A stretch of DNA of 64,000 nt from Sulfurirhabdus autotrophica (GTDB taxonomy: Bacteria; Pseudomonadota; Gammaproteobacteria; Burkholderiales; SMCO01), in the NCBI RefSeq assembly GCF_004346685.1, contig NZ_SMCO01000008.1:62001-126000 (forward strand). The letters are read 5' to 3'. The position numbers and the translations under genes are program-made. This document shows positions 53,884 to 63,146 of the stretch, piece by piece (position 1 is the first letter of the stretch; each line of letters opens with the position of its first letter). Under the pieces are notes generated by a model. It was not told the DNA's origin. It worked only from the letters and a program-made list of their open reading frames with translations, and searched no databases.

Positions 53884-54397
53884 GAAAATTCCTTATCTTG
53901 ATAAACAATTCTGCTTCACAGTATACGCGGTTCCCTATTGGGTATACGTATTCAACCTAGAAACCTCAGTTAACCGCTAAACTTAACATTTAACCAAATA
54001 ATTCTAATAGAATTTTAATAATTCCCCGGTTCACCCGGTTAGTCAGACCGCTATGGGTTGGATTGCACAGTTTTCGCAGCATAGGTCAGCGTTGCAACTC
54101 CTTGAAATGGAATGACCATTCTGCGTCATTGCGCCTTGCCCTGCGCTCCAAAAAAAGCAAACTCCAACCCATCCAACTAAGGTTTCTAGATTCAATGAGA
54201 CAGTATAAACCGTCAATTGTTACAAAAATCAATGAGAAATTCCACATCAGGAATTCACAGATGTGAAAATCCATTAGCAATTTGTTGATATGGCGGATTA
54301 ACTTAATATCCGTCAATGATGAAGTGGGTGTTGGATAACCAATATCTGAACAGGTTGCCTTGCAGATATTGGTTAATGAGGGAAAAAACGCTACTTA
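53884..54397. other. Intergenic region with an inverted-repeat element
   Basis: About 510 bases without a gene. At 54052-54064 ATGGGTTGGATTG and at 54160-54173 AACTCCAACCCAT are near reverse complements and bound about 120 bases that contain GAATGACCATTC, a palindrome. This may be a small non-autonomous mobile element. The start of the gap holds the promoter of the DUF971 operon. Confidence 0.45.
54337..54374 (-). terminator. Hairpin downstream of the LivK-like gene
   Basis: AACCAATATCTG (54337-54348) and CAGATATTGGTT (54363-54374) are perfect 12-base arms with a 14-base loop, 24 bases past the stop of the LivK-like gene. No T tract follows on that strand, so it may be a Rho-independent terminator of weak type or a transcript-stabilising stem. 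Confidence 0.6.
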
Positions 54398-55531
54398 TTA
54401 ATGCTGGAACTTACCGTCTTTACCAATGATCGTAATGTCCACAAAATTAGAAGCATTATGATCTGTTGGAGAATAATCAACATAGAACCCGCTCATTTCA
54501 TGCTTGCTCATGGACTCCATGGCAATAATCAACTTCTCGCGGGTAAGGTCTTTTCCAGCTCGTTTCATACCTTCCACCAATACTTTTGCTGCAATAAAAC
54601 CTTCCAGACTGGTAAATGAATAACCACTCTGAGAGAATTGCTTCATGCCTTCCTGATACTCTTTCACAATGGCATTAGCTGTATTCCATGGGAAAGGCAC
54701 TACTTGAGAAACGGCAACGCCACGACCATCCGCACCCAGTTCGGCTGCCAGTGCGCGGCTACCAACAAATGACACATTAAAGAATTGCACAGAGTTCATC
54801 CCTGCTTTCTTAGACTGGCGAATGTATTCTGCACACGCTTTGTATGCGCCAATCATGACTACAGCCTGTGGATTGGATTTGGCGATAGTATTAACCGCAG
54901 TGGAGACATCCGTAGTGTTACGCTCAAAAGTTCCAGTTGAAATAATTTTCAGGTTTCGGCGGTTCATGGCCTGCTCAACGCCTGTCAAACCGGCTTTACC
55001 GTAAGCATCATTCTGGTAGAAAACTGCAATATTTTTCATACCCAGAGAAGTAAGCTGGCGAACAATTTTCTCGGTTTCATCAAAATAGCTGGCACGGACA
55101 TTCATGATGTAATGGTTCACGGGTGTGCGCAGTAATTCTGCACCGGTAAACGCACCAATAAAAGGCACTTTGGCCGCAGTAAAGATAGGAATCGCTTCCT
55201 TGCTAGTTGGTGTGCCAACGTAGCCAAACAAAGCCAGTACTTTTTCTTCATCAATCAGTTTTTTGGTGTTGGCAATAGTTCTTGCTGGTTCATAACCATC
55301 GTCCATGGATATCAGTTGAATCTTTCTGCCATTCACGCCACCTTTGCGATTAACAGACTCAAAATAAGCGTTAGCGCCATCGCGCATTTCGGTGCCTAGT
55401 TCAGAGGCTGGACCAGTAAGGGCCGCAGACTGTCCAAGCTTGATTGTGGAATCCGTTACACCAACTTCTGCAAAAGAAGTGTTACTCAGTGCGATGCACG
55501 AGAAAAAAATACTGGAAAAAAAACGTTTCAT
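54398..55531 (-). CDS. Branched-chain amino acid-type ABC transporter substrate-binding protein (LivK-like)
   Basis: A 377-residue periplasmic binding protein. Signal peptide about 1-21 (MKRFFSSIFFSCIALSNTSFA), then IKLGQSAALTGPASELGTEMRDGANAYF, DDGYEPARTIANTKKLI and VLALFGYVGTPTSKEAIPIF, the Leu/Ile/Val- and amide-binding type I fold. Such proteins bind amino acids, urea or aromatic acids; no permease or ATPase genes are next to it, so it is an orphan binding protein. In betaproteobacteria orphan LivK-like proteins can act in sensing. Confidence 0.9.
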   Translation of the reverse strand: MKRFFSSIFFSCIALSNTSFAEVGVTDSTIKLGQSAALTGPASELGTEMRDGANAYFESVNRKGGVNGRKIQLISMDDGYEPARTIANTKKLIDEEKVLALFGYVGTPTSKEAIPIFTAAKVPFIGAFTGAELLRTPVNHYIMNVRASYFDETEKIVRQLTSLGMKNIAVFYQNDAYGKAGLTGVEQAMNRRNLKIISTGTFERNTTDVSTAVNTIAKSNPQAVVMIGAYKACAEYIRQSKKAGMNSVQFFNVSFVGSRALAAELGADGRGVAVSQVVPFPWNTANAIVKEYQEGMKQFSQSGYSFTSLEGFIAAKVLVEGMKRAGKDLTREKLIIAMESMSKHEMSGFYVDYSPTDHNASNFVDITIIGKDGKFQH

Positions 55532-56160
55532 AAAAATCCTTCAAAATAATAAAAAATTTGCTTTAACCATCAACTTCATCATGTTTTATCAGCAGTAATG
55601 TATCTGTGTTCACCACTTTTTAACCGCATTCATAATTGATCGTGGGGCAACTCAAAAAATGTCTGATTTTGAGCGCATAAGAATAGCCAAAGTTTTTTAA
55701 TGCAAGTACCATGCCATGAGCTCAACACCATGAATACAATTATATTTATTTTTATGGATTATTTTATATAGTAGATTAATGCTGAATAGGTGAACAAATT
55801 GACGAGAAACCAACTATCGTCACTTTGGGTCAAAGAAAATAATCACGAAGATAACAGTAACCAATTTATAAAAATAAATTATTTAACTTAAACAAACAAT
55901 TCATCCGAAATTGAGTATAGTCAAAATCCTGATTTTCACCAGTTTCATCAAAACTCGATTAAAAGCACTCCTGTTCAAGATGAAAGCTTAGCTAAATTGA
56001 CAATCAGGACAAATGTTGAAATAAAATCACAAAAAGAAGATTGAGCCTCAATTGCAAATGGCAATCGGTATCCCGAATTAATTTGGCAGCACTGTTACAT
56101 TTCGCCAAACCAGAATGGTTTCAAGTGATACACAGGACAACTGTTTATTTGAATCAAGCT
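55532..56160. other. Intergenic stretch without a recognised gene
   Basis: About 630 bases, AT-rich, with stops in all frames. The first 60 bases should carry the promoter and leader of the LivK-like gene. No repeats, RNA gene or hidden frame were recognised in the rest. Confidence 0.4.
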
Positions 56161-57321
56161 TTACGCTTTCAGTACATCCAGCGAAGAAAACCTCCCGCCT
56201 AATATCCGGCTGGCGCTCCCGCCCCACCATTTTTCAATCGCTGTAGCGTATAAACTGCGAAAATCTAAGCCATAGGATAAATTTCCCCCTTCCAATTGGG
56301 CAAGCTGAGGCCGAGTGCCGTATAACCCACCCTTGACACGTCCACCCAACATAAAATGCGCGTTGGCTGTTCCGTGGTCTGTACCGCCGCTCGCATTTTC
56401 CTTGGGGCGCCGGCCAAACTCCGCATAACTCATAATCAAGGTGGAGTCCCACCGATTAAGTTCTGTTAGCGCAGATTTAAACGCTACCAGCCCTTCCGCC
56501 ATTTCTTTCAGCAAACGCGCCTGTGTACCTATTTGATTGCTATGTGTATCAAATCCATTATGCGTTACTTTCACCACTGCAATACCGGCATTGCCGGCCA
56601 CTACCTGAGCGGCAGTTTTCAGCGCATTACTCAATTGCGACTTTGGGAATTCCGTTTTAAATGGAAAGTTAACGGTGATGTTGCTGGCTGCCTGTCTGAT
56701 GTCACTTTCCACCTTCAACACATGCGCCAGCGCAGCATTAGGAACACTCCCTGCCATATCGCCCGCCTCCTTTGACTGCCGAAGAAATTGCTCTGTATTG
56801 GATAACACAACAGCACGGGTATTACCCCCTCCCATCGGTCCCAGCTCCTGACTACCCACTACAATACCGTCAGCTGCAAAACTTTGCGGCGGCGGGTATG
56901 CATCAAACACCCGGGACAACCATCCTTCCGGCAGATAATCTTTACTGCTGGAAGCGGTTTCCCAGATTTCAATGGAACGAAAATGAGAAAGATTCGGCTC
57001 TGGATAACCCACCCCCTGAATCACTGCCATTTCCCCACCCTGCCATAGTGGCATCATGGCCTGCAGTGAAGGATGCAACCCTGTCACACCATCCAGTTGC
57101 AGTACATGATCACGTGGGATAGCAATACGCGGCCGCAGACTATAATATTCGCTGTCACTATAGGGGATGACCGTATTCAACCCATCGTTTCCCCCTTTCA
57201 ACTCAAGTAACACTAACAAATTACGATAATTTCCAGCAGGAGCAGCAGCGAACGCCAGATTACTGCTGTATGGGATCAAGGGGATCAACCCCAGTATTTT
57301 CAAAAATGCTCTGCGTTGCAT
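56161..57321 (-). CDS. DUF1501 domain-containing exported protein
   Basis: A 386-residue protein. MQRRAFLKILGLIPLIPYSSNLAFAAAPAG is a Tat/Sec-like signal (RR at positions 3-4). The body has LLVLLELKGGNDGLNTVIPYSDSEYYSLRP and SHFRSIEIWETASSSKDYLPEGW, and ends with GGTDHGTANAHFMLGGRVKGG, typical of DUF1501. ATG 57321 is chosen because AGGAG stands six bases before it; an ATG at 57339 overlaps the DUF1800 stop. DUF1501 and DUF1800 proteins are almost always paired and may act in the periplasm, perhaps as sulfatase-like enzymes; no activity is proven. Confidence 0.93.
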   Translation of the reverse strand: MQRRAFLKILGLIPLIPYSSNLAFAAAPAGNYRNLLVLLELKGGNDGLNTVIPYSDSEYYSLRPRIAIPRDHVLQLDGVTGLHPSLQAMMPLWQGGEMAVIQGVGYPEPNLSHFRSIEIWETASSSKDYLPEGWLSRVFDAYPPPQSFAADGIVVGSQELGPMGGGNTRAVVLSNTEQFLRQSKEAGDMAGSVPNAALAHVLKVESDIRQAASNITVNFPFKTEFPKSQLSNALKTAAQVVAGNAGIAVVKVTHNGFDTHSNQIGTQARLLKEMAEGLVAFKSALTELNRWDSTLIMSYAEFGRRPKENASGGTDHGTANAHFMLGGRVKGGLYGTRPQLAQLEGGNLSYGLDFRSLYATAIEKWWGGSASRILGGRFSSLDVLKA

Positions 57322-57335
57322 GGCTCGCTCCTGAA

Positions 57336-58772
57336 TCATTTGATCTGATAGGCTGGATCCAGCACCAGCTGCCGGATAAACTCCAGGTTGTTATTGAAAG
57401 GTTGTAACTTATTCACCGGCGTTGCTGCCAATAGCAGGCGCTCTGCCTGATCCTGACGCTGCATATCTGTGTCATTAAACTGAGCCATCCATACATCGCT
57501 GTCAAAATACATCGCTGTCAACCTTTGCTGCCCCCGCATAAAGTTCCTGTTTTGAGCTTTCAGCTGTGCTCGGCTTTCTTTTCTCATTTCCTGATCACGC
57601 ATTAATCGCTCCAGAAATTGTTTGCGAATGAGCAATGTATTACTGTTAATCCAGCTATCCCCACCGGGCCAGCCTTTCACATTAGGCGGCCCAAATACAT
57701 CCTGACCCAAACTACGTCCAACAAACAAAAACGGGCGCATATTTTCTGGCTGGATATCGAACTGCTGTAATGTACCAATAATAAATTCCACAGGAGATTT
57801 CACCAGAGTCGCACGATTCTGTTTTGCGTAGAATGCATCAGAAGTCAGCAGCGCGCGCATCAAAGCTTTAATGTCATATCCACTGGATCGAAACACACCC
57901 GCCAGACGTTTTACTTCTAATGGATCCGGTATTGGCGAGATAAATTCCAGCCACAATTTGCGCGTAATCAACTCGGCTGTTCGCGGCTGTGCCAGCAGGA
58001 TATCCAGCACTGCATCACCATCAAACCTGCCGCTCTGCCCCAGCACCACTTTTATCCCGTCATCGTGTAAACGCAGATAATTTCTGAACTGCCCGCTATC
58101 CCGATCCAGACTCCATCCGGTAAATGCGCGGGCAGCTTCCTTCACATCCTGTTCGCTGTAACCGCCTTCACCCAAAGTGAATAGCTCCATCACCTCTCGA
58201 GCAAAATTTTCATTAGGTTGGTTTTTTCGATTTGAAACATTATCCAGATAAATAATCATGGCCGGATCTATTGATATGGCATGCAGCAAATCGCCAAAAT
58301 TACCCAGCGCATATTTTCTCAACAACACATTCTGCTGATACATGAGAACAGGAGATTTCACTTTTTGCTGACTGGACACAAAATGATTGTGCCAGAATAA
58401 AGTCATTTTTTCTGTTAACGGAGATGGAGTATCAAGCATCTCCTGATACCACCAGGCGCGCAAGTTAATACCTTGCAGCACCGCCTCTTTCAGCAAAGCT
58501 TTGCGTTCCTCTTCCGTTTTGTCTTTCAACCTTGAGAGTTGGAAGCCTTCACCTATACTATCCGGCACAGGTGTTTGGGCTTCAAGTCGAACACCATCAA
58601 GTAATTTGGTAACAGCCTGTTGCCGTGTCAGTCGAGCATATTCCTGCACCTCTGACTCACTGGCAGAAAATCCGGTGCGATTCAAAAGATGCCGCGCCTC
58701 GTCATAGCCCATACCAGCTGCACCAGCCACAGAAGATATCAGCAAAAAAACCGTCAAAACCAACCAACGCAT
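57336..58772 (-). CDS. DUF1800 domain-containing exported protein
   Basis: A 478-residue protein. Signal peptide about 1-19 (MRWLVLTVFLLISSVAGAAG), then YDEARHLLNRTGFSASESEVQEYARL and the central LWHNHFVSSQQKVKSPVLMYQQN-like (MTLFWHNHF) and NPNENFAREVMELFTLGEGGYSEQDVKEAARAFTGW (outlined) signatures. ATG 58772 is preceded by GAGGT; an upstream start adds 19 unlikely residues. Translation of DUF1501 follows directly. Function unknown; the pair is common in Gram-negative bacteria. Confidence 0.93.
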   Translation of the reverse strand: MRWLVLTVFLLISSVAGAAGMGYDEARHLLNRTGFSASESEVQEYARLTRQQAVTKLLDGVRLEAQTPVPDSIGEGFQLSRLKDKTEEERKALLKEAVLQGINLRAWWYQEMLDTPSPLTEKMTLFWHNHFVSSQQKVKSPVLMYQQNVLLRKYALGNFGDLLHAISIDPAMIIYLDNVSNRKNQPNENFAREVMELFTLGEGGYSEQDVKEAARAFTGWSLDRDSGQFRNYLRLHDDGIKVVLGQSGRFDGDAVLDILLAQPRTAELITRKLWLEFISPIPDPLEVKRLAGVFRSSGYDIKALMRALLTSDAFYAKQNRATLVKSPVEFIIGTLQQFDIQPENMRPFLFVGRSLGQDVFGPPNVKGWPGGDSWINSNTLLIRKQFLERLMRDQEMRKESRAQLKAQNRNFMRGQQRLTAMYFDSDVWMAQFNDTDMQRQDQAERLLLAATPVNKLQPFNNNLEFIRQLVLDPAYQIK

Positions 58773-58844
58773 TACATTTACCTCAAATGAGCACCGACAT
58801 AAAAAAACCAGTTGTCTGTTACCAAACAACCGGAATCTATTCTG

Positions 58845-59201
58845 TTAACGTGGTCGCGAACGATGTTGTGTGACATGCTGTTGCGCACCAAAGTGATGAT
58901 TCACAGCATACATGCCATAGCGTGAATCATGTCGCTCTGTGCTGTTAGATCTTCTCTCAGAATAATGATGGCTTACCTTTTGATGAATACCGTGATAATG
59001 ACTATTCCCATGCCGAGATTCAAAATGTGCTCTATTCCCTGATCTAAGCTCGTAGGCTATCCGATTTTGATGCTGAATTGGATTTACATGATGATTATTG
59101 ACTGCACCGTTCTGGTATTGCGTTTGGTAAGCCAATGATGCATTGGATAAAATAGCCAAGTAAAGCACAGAAACAGTAGCAAATATTTTTAACGTTTTCA
59201 T
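58845..59201 (-). CDS. Secreted His-rich small protein
   Basis: A 118-residue exported protein. Residues 1-25 are a signal peptide (TLKIFATVSVLYLAILSNASLAY). The mature part is rich in His, Asn, Gln, Ser and Arg (for example HYHGIHQKVSHHYSE and HHFGAQQHVTQHRSRPR) and lacks hydrophobic core, so it is probably disordered; the His could bind metals. ATG 59201 with GGAGG upstream is chosen. Unknown function. Confidence 0.75.
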   Translation of the reverse strand: MKTLKIFATVSVLYLAILSNASLAYQTQYQNGAVNNHHVNPIQHQNRIAYELRSGNRAHFESRHGNSHYHGIHQKVSHHYSERRSNSTERHDSRYGMYAVNHHFGAQQHVTQHRSRPR

Positions 59202-59387
59202 CTTTACCTCCAATTTTAGGTGACATACCCACTCGAATTCTTTTCGAGTCAACCCTATCTTAGTTTCAAGATGTAAACCAAGTGTTGCCAGAAAAGCCTC
59301 AATTGTAAAAAAATGTTTCAGCTTAGGTATTTGAGATAGTATGAAAGTACTATATGATTAAGCCATTGGAATAATGACGGGGTTTCA

Positions 59388-59873
59388 ATGACGATATCAA
59401 TACATGCAATTGCGGATTGTTTTATTCTCGCTGTGGATCGATCCACAGGTGACAATATCAATACATTCAAACTTCAAAAACTGGTTTACTATGCACAGGT
59501 TTGGCACCTGGCACTGCATGGAGAGCCCTTGTTCAGCAATGATATTGAAGCCTGGGTGCATGGACCGGTGTGCATCGAGTTGCACCAGCGATTTCGTGAT
59601 CAAAAAGATATCCCTATTGAACCCGACGCAATCATCACAGACATCAACCAGCTCGACAGCAATACCAGAGAATTCCTGGATGAAGTATGGGCTGTTTATG
59701 GTCAGTACTCAGTGGCTCGGCTGGAAAAAATGACCCACGAAGAATCCCCATGGCTAGAAGCAAGGGCAAAATTGCCTGCTGATATCCGAGGCTGCAATGT
59801 CATTAATCAGGAGTCAATGCGGAAATTCTATTCAAGCCGGATGACAGCAAGAAGGCGGATCAGGGAAAACTGA
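59388..59873 (+). CDS. Panacea (DUF4065/SocA-like) domain protein
   Basis: A 161-residue protein: IADCFILAVDRSTGDNINTFKLQKLVYYAQVWHLALHGEPLF (outlined), then DIEAWVHGPVCIELHQRFRD. LQKLVYYAQ and AWVHGPV are the SocA/Panacea signature. Panacea domains serve as antitoxin parts in many toxin-antitoxin pairs and as adaptor in SocAB. Here no toxin gene lies on the same strand within 100 bases on either side; the neighbours point the other way. It is probably orphaned, or works as an adaptor. A degenerate palindromic repeat follows. Confidence 0.88.
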   Translation: MTISIHAIADCFILAVDRSTGDNINTFKLQKLVYYAQVWHLALHGEPLFSNDIEAWVHGPVCIELHQRFRDQKDIPIEPDAIITDINQLDSNTREFLDEVWAVYGQYSVARLEKMTHEESPWLEARAKLPADIRGCNVINQESMRKFYSSRMTARRRIREN

Positions 59874-59888
59874 CCATTCAATTGTACG

Positions 59889-59914
59889 TTAACCGCGGAG
59901 ACGCCGAGGCGCAA
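59889..59914. repeat. Single degenerate GGCGC-rich repeat arm
   Basis: AACCGCGGAGACGCCGAGGCGC resembles the arms at 31,508 and 38,498 but has several changes and no nearby partner. It lies directly after the Panacea gene. Confidence 0.6.
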
Positions 59915-60060
59915 AATTGAAGTGCCACATAAAATAAAACTATGATGATTTGTTATCTGGCGAGGCTGTTTACTATCACAAAGCTTTGGTTTTCTCCACT
60001 TAGCTGGGCTTTCTGCCTAATCAACCAGGATTATTGCCGCTGCTCTTCAAGCAAACAAAC

Positions 60061-60330
60061 TCACTTTTTTTTCTTACGGTCATGCTTGCTCCAGTATTGA
60101 AACTCATCTTCATGAACCTCGATATCCACCTCCATCACTCTTGATTGGAGGCGTTCCTGAACATCAGAAACAGCCTTGTTATAAACAATGGGGCCAAGTT
60201 CTTCCAGCAAAAAATCAAGGAGTGCTTCAGCTGCAATATTACCAATTGGCTCCTCCATATTTTCTTCAAAATAACGCTGCATAGAAACAATGATTTCTTT
60301 CCGTATTCCTTTTGTGATTTCAATAGTCAT
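60061..60330 (-). CDS. DUF2164 family protein
   Basis: An 89-residue protein with the DUF2164 pattern (RKEIIVSMQRYFEENMEEPIGNIAAEALLDFLLEELGPIVYNKAVSDVQERL, outlined), followed by an acidic VDIEVHEDEF stretch and a Lys-rich end. The family has no known role, but its conserved IG.....LL.F....LGP.IYN pattern is clear. Soluble. A single gene between the Panacea gene and the GH3 operon. Confidence 0.9.
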   Translation of the reverse strand: MTIEITKGIRKEIIVSMQRYFEENMEEPIGNIAAEALLDFLLEELGPIVYNKAVSDVQERLQSRVMEVDIEVHEDEFQYWSKHDRKKKK

Positions 60331-60405
60331 GTCAGTGTGTAAAAAACAGTAAATGAAAAATTATATCTAACGCTTTTCTGGGGTCCAGCCAAAGATTGAC
60401 TCACC

Positions 60406-61491
60406 TCACAAAATACAATTTACACCCAGACCATCACCCTCTATTAGCTCTGCAGTCACTTTCCCTTTTTTTCCAAACACAATGGGTTTTTCTGTCACAT
60501 CCCGCTCAAGCAAATACGTGCCAAATGCGCCTTCTTGTGCGAGCAGGCTTGTTTGATCCATATTGGCTAGCGACAGTGCAAGCCGCGTAAGTATACTGGT
60601 TTCGCCTACTTGGGCGCCAATCACATACTTTAAATTACGCGATTTGGCTTCCCTGACGATCTCTAGTGATCGGATAATCCCTCCCATTTTAGAAATGCGT
60701 ATATTCAGTATCCAGGGAATGGAATAAGTACAGAGTGTTTCTATTTGCTCTATTTTTAAGAAGCTCTCATCCAGAATAATGTGAGCGTTTAACCAATTCG
60801 CTATATTTTCCAGCCCATCGTAATCCCCGACACTTAATGGTTCCTCTATTGCCCAAAAAGGGTACCCGAGTGATTGTATATAACCCACCGCCTCGTTTGC
60901 ATTTTGCCAAAGATTGTTGGCATCCACTCGAACTTTGATATTGGACAATTTAGCCAGTTCGTCTATGTTTTTTTTATCGAGATCATAAGCACCGCACAAC
61001 TTAACTTTGAAATCATTAAAGCCAAGCTGGGTATACTGCTTCAGTTGATATAAAAAGGCTTTATGATTTGTTACACCCAACACCGCCGTATAAAGAAATT
61101 CATTTTGAAGATCAGGCAATTCAAGCAGCGCATCGATAGTTTTATTTTCTTCTTTACCCAACAAATCCAGTATCGCTGTTTCAATGCTGCACCACGCAGC
61201 CGGATTATCATTTATCATTTGTTGATGCGACATCACCCATATTTTAAGTGATGCGAGGTTTTCGATCTGAATAATGGTTGATTTGATTTCTTCAAAAAAG
61301 GATTTTGCAGAATCAACCGACTCTTGGGTAACATAACTTCGCGGACAACCTTCGCCATAACCCATGAGTCCCCGCTCCGATTTTGCAATCGTCACTACGG
61401 CTTCAGTCGCGCTTCGCTCAGCGGCAGCATGCTTGAATGTAACCCGAAAAGGAATTTCAAGCGCCTTTAGCTCAATACCAATCATTTTCAT
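60406..61491 (-). CDS. Enolase-superfamily epimerase/racemase (MLE subgroup)
   Basis: A 361-residue enzyme of the muconate-lactonizing subgroup. FKVKLCGAYD gives the KxK catalytic pair, VRVDANNLW and EEPL and ILDES give the three metal ligands, and ISKMGG is the second catalytic Lys. The C-terminal region lacks the DxD motif that binds the free amine of dipeptides in true L-Ala-D/L-Glu epimerases, so an N-acyl-amino-acid-type substrate is possible. It overlaps the GH3 gene by four bases and is the last gene of that operon. Confidence 0.85.
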   Translation of the reverse strand: MKMIGIELKALEIPFRVTFKHAAAERSATEAVVTIAKSERGLMGYGEGCPRSYVTQESVDSAKSFFEEIKSTIIQIENLASLKIWVMSHQQMINDNPAAWCSIETAILDLLGKEENKTIDALLELPDLQNEFLYTAVLGVTNHKAFLYQLKQYTQLGFNDFKVKLCGAYDLDKKNIDELAKLSNIKVRVDANNLWQNANEAVGYIQSLGYPFWAIEEPLSVGDYDGLENIANWLNAHIILDESFLKIEQIETLCTYSIPWILNIRISKMGGIIRSLEIVREAKSRNLKYVIGAQVGETSILTRLALSLANMDQTSLLAQEGAFGTYLLERDVTEKPIVFGKKGKVTAELIEGDGLGVNCIL

Positions 61492-63146
61492 ACTTCGACA
61501 TACTCATCAAATGAAAAAGACACATCCTTTCGATATTGCAACTTCACTATTTTGAATTGCCCTTCACGCTGGCCTGCACTGATGCAGTGCTTTTTGAAAG
61601 CTTCCAGCGCACCGGATTTCAAACGGTTTACAGTGGCAGATTTAATTCGACCGCTCTGAATCTTGGCAAGATACTCCATATTTAATTCGCCGATAGTCTG
61701 GTTAAGCAACGCAGTAAATGTTACTGGCAACAGAGATGTTTTGCTTTCCAGGTAAAGCACATAGGAAAAATCTGCTTCATCTGCCAGCATAATGAAAAAA
61801 TCCGGTTCCACAGCAAAAGCCAAACACGTTTGTTGCACCGCCTGAATAACCTGGCTTTCATACAACTTCTCACCCGAAAAGCTGGTTACCCCTTTTCCTT
61901 TTTGGACAAACGAAATGGTCGGTGTATTTTCGTATTTACCTGTCACTTCGATGATGTCATTGATAAAATAACGATATAAACCATGCAACGCAGTCACCAG
62001 AATGTAGTAACGCTTTCCTGCTTCAATTTGCTCAATCGTTAGCGTGGTATGAATATCTTTGGACCAATCCGTTATTTCAATGAATTCGAAAAATACATCC
62101 TGAATAGCTGGCAGACCCAGATTTCTGATGCAGTCCAGGGTGATTGTGCCGCGAAACTCACTACTCAGGTAACCCATTTCTATAATGGCTACCTCTGTGG
62201 GCAACAGCCTCTTGAGTTTGGGGATCAGCAATCCACAACTACCGCTTGTCCAAGTCACAACCGCTTTGATATTTGGCCACAGATCATGGAATTTTAATGC
62301 ACCATGCTTGCTTAATATACGCTTTAGATGCTCTGCACGCCTTGCATTTACTCGACAATAGGGCAGCAGCTTGACGACAACCTCTTTATCTATGGAACCA
62401 TCAACTAATGACATCAAGTCTCCGGTTGCAACAAAATGAATCAGCTTGTCGGTATGCTGCTGAATAATCTCTTCCAGACGCAAAAAAGTAGAAGGATTTG
62501 CGCTGGCGAGAACAGTAATATTTTCTTCAGCCAGGGCGAATGCAGCAATTAACTGATACTTTATTTCGTAATCAACACATTCAAATATCTCGGATGGCAA
62601 TACATATTGTGAACGTACAATATCAGGCATATTTTTATAGACAATGCCAGACATTGAGCCATAAGGCATGCCATTTTCCAGGTAGCCCTCTATTGCAGGA
62701 CTGACAACTGCCAGAATTTTTCCTGAAAAAATGCCCGGTACATCTCGGTATTCCGCATAAGAAGCAATTTTCTGTGCCCTCTTATATGCAACGATCGATT
62801 CTTCAAGAATGGGAATGTACTTTGCTTTGCCCGTCGTCCCGCTGGTCTGAGCATACATGACGGGGGGAGTGGCAGTGAGACTTGCGAAATGGCCACTGAT
62901 CTGTTTTTCTATATAGGGGCGTAGTTCTTCATAAGTATGAACAGGTACAATACGCTGATAATCTGTATAGGAACGAATGGCAGATAAATTGAACTTTATG
63001 CCGAAATCCGTTGCCGCATTCCGTTTAAGGATTTCCAGTAAAAGACTTTCCTGAGTTTCCCGTGGGCGCTTTGCATCACGTTCCAGTTTCCTGAAATATC
63101 GAAAACGAATGACCCACATTTTAAGATAGATCAGCAAACCTATCAT
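61488..63146 (-). CDS. GH3-family acyl-acid amido synthetase
   Basis: A 552-residue member of the GH3 family, best known from plants, where it adenylates jasmonate or auxin and joins it to an amino acid. TSGTTGKAKYIPI (about 107-119) is the ATP motif, LYRYFINDIIEVTG (about 408-421) the second nucleotide motif, and GKGVTSFSGEKLYESQV the conserved end. Substrates cannot be read from sequence. It overlaps the hydroxylase gene and the epimerase gene by four bases each, so the three are a coupled operon. Confidence 0.9.
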   Translation of the reverse strand: MIGLLIYLKMWVIRFRYFRKLERDAKRPRETQESLLLEILKRNAATDFGIKFNLSAIRSYTDYQRIVPVHTYEELRPYIEKQISGHFASLTATPPVMYAQTSGTTGKAKYIPILEESIVAYKRAQKIASYAEYRDVPGIFSGKILAVVSPAIEGYLENGMPYGSMSGIVYKNMPDIVRSQYVLPSEIFECVDYEIKYQLIAAFALAEENITVLASANPSTFLRLEEIIQQHTDKLIHFVATGDLMSLVDGSIDKEVVVKLLPYCRVNARRAEHLKRILSKHGALKFHDLWPNIKAVVTWTSGSCGLLIPKLKRLLPTEVAIIEMGYLSSEFRGTITLDCIRNLGLPAIQDVFFEFIEITDWSKDIHTTLTIEQIEAGKRYYILVTALHGLYRYFINDIIEVTGKYENTPTISFVQKGKGVTSFSGEKLYESQVIQAVQQTCLAFAVEPDFFIMLADEADFSYVLYLESKTSLLPVTFTALLNQTIGELNMEYLAKIQSGRIKSATVNRLKSGALEAFKKHCISAGQREGQFKIVKLQYRKDVSFSFDEYVEV

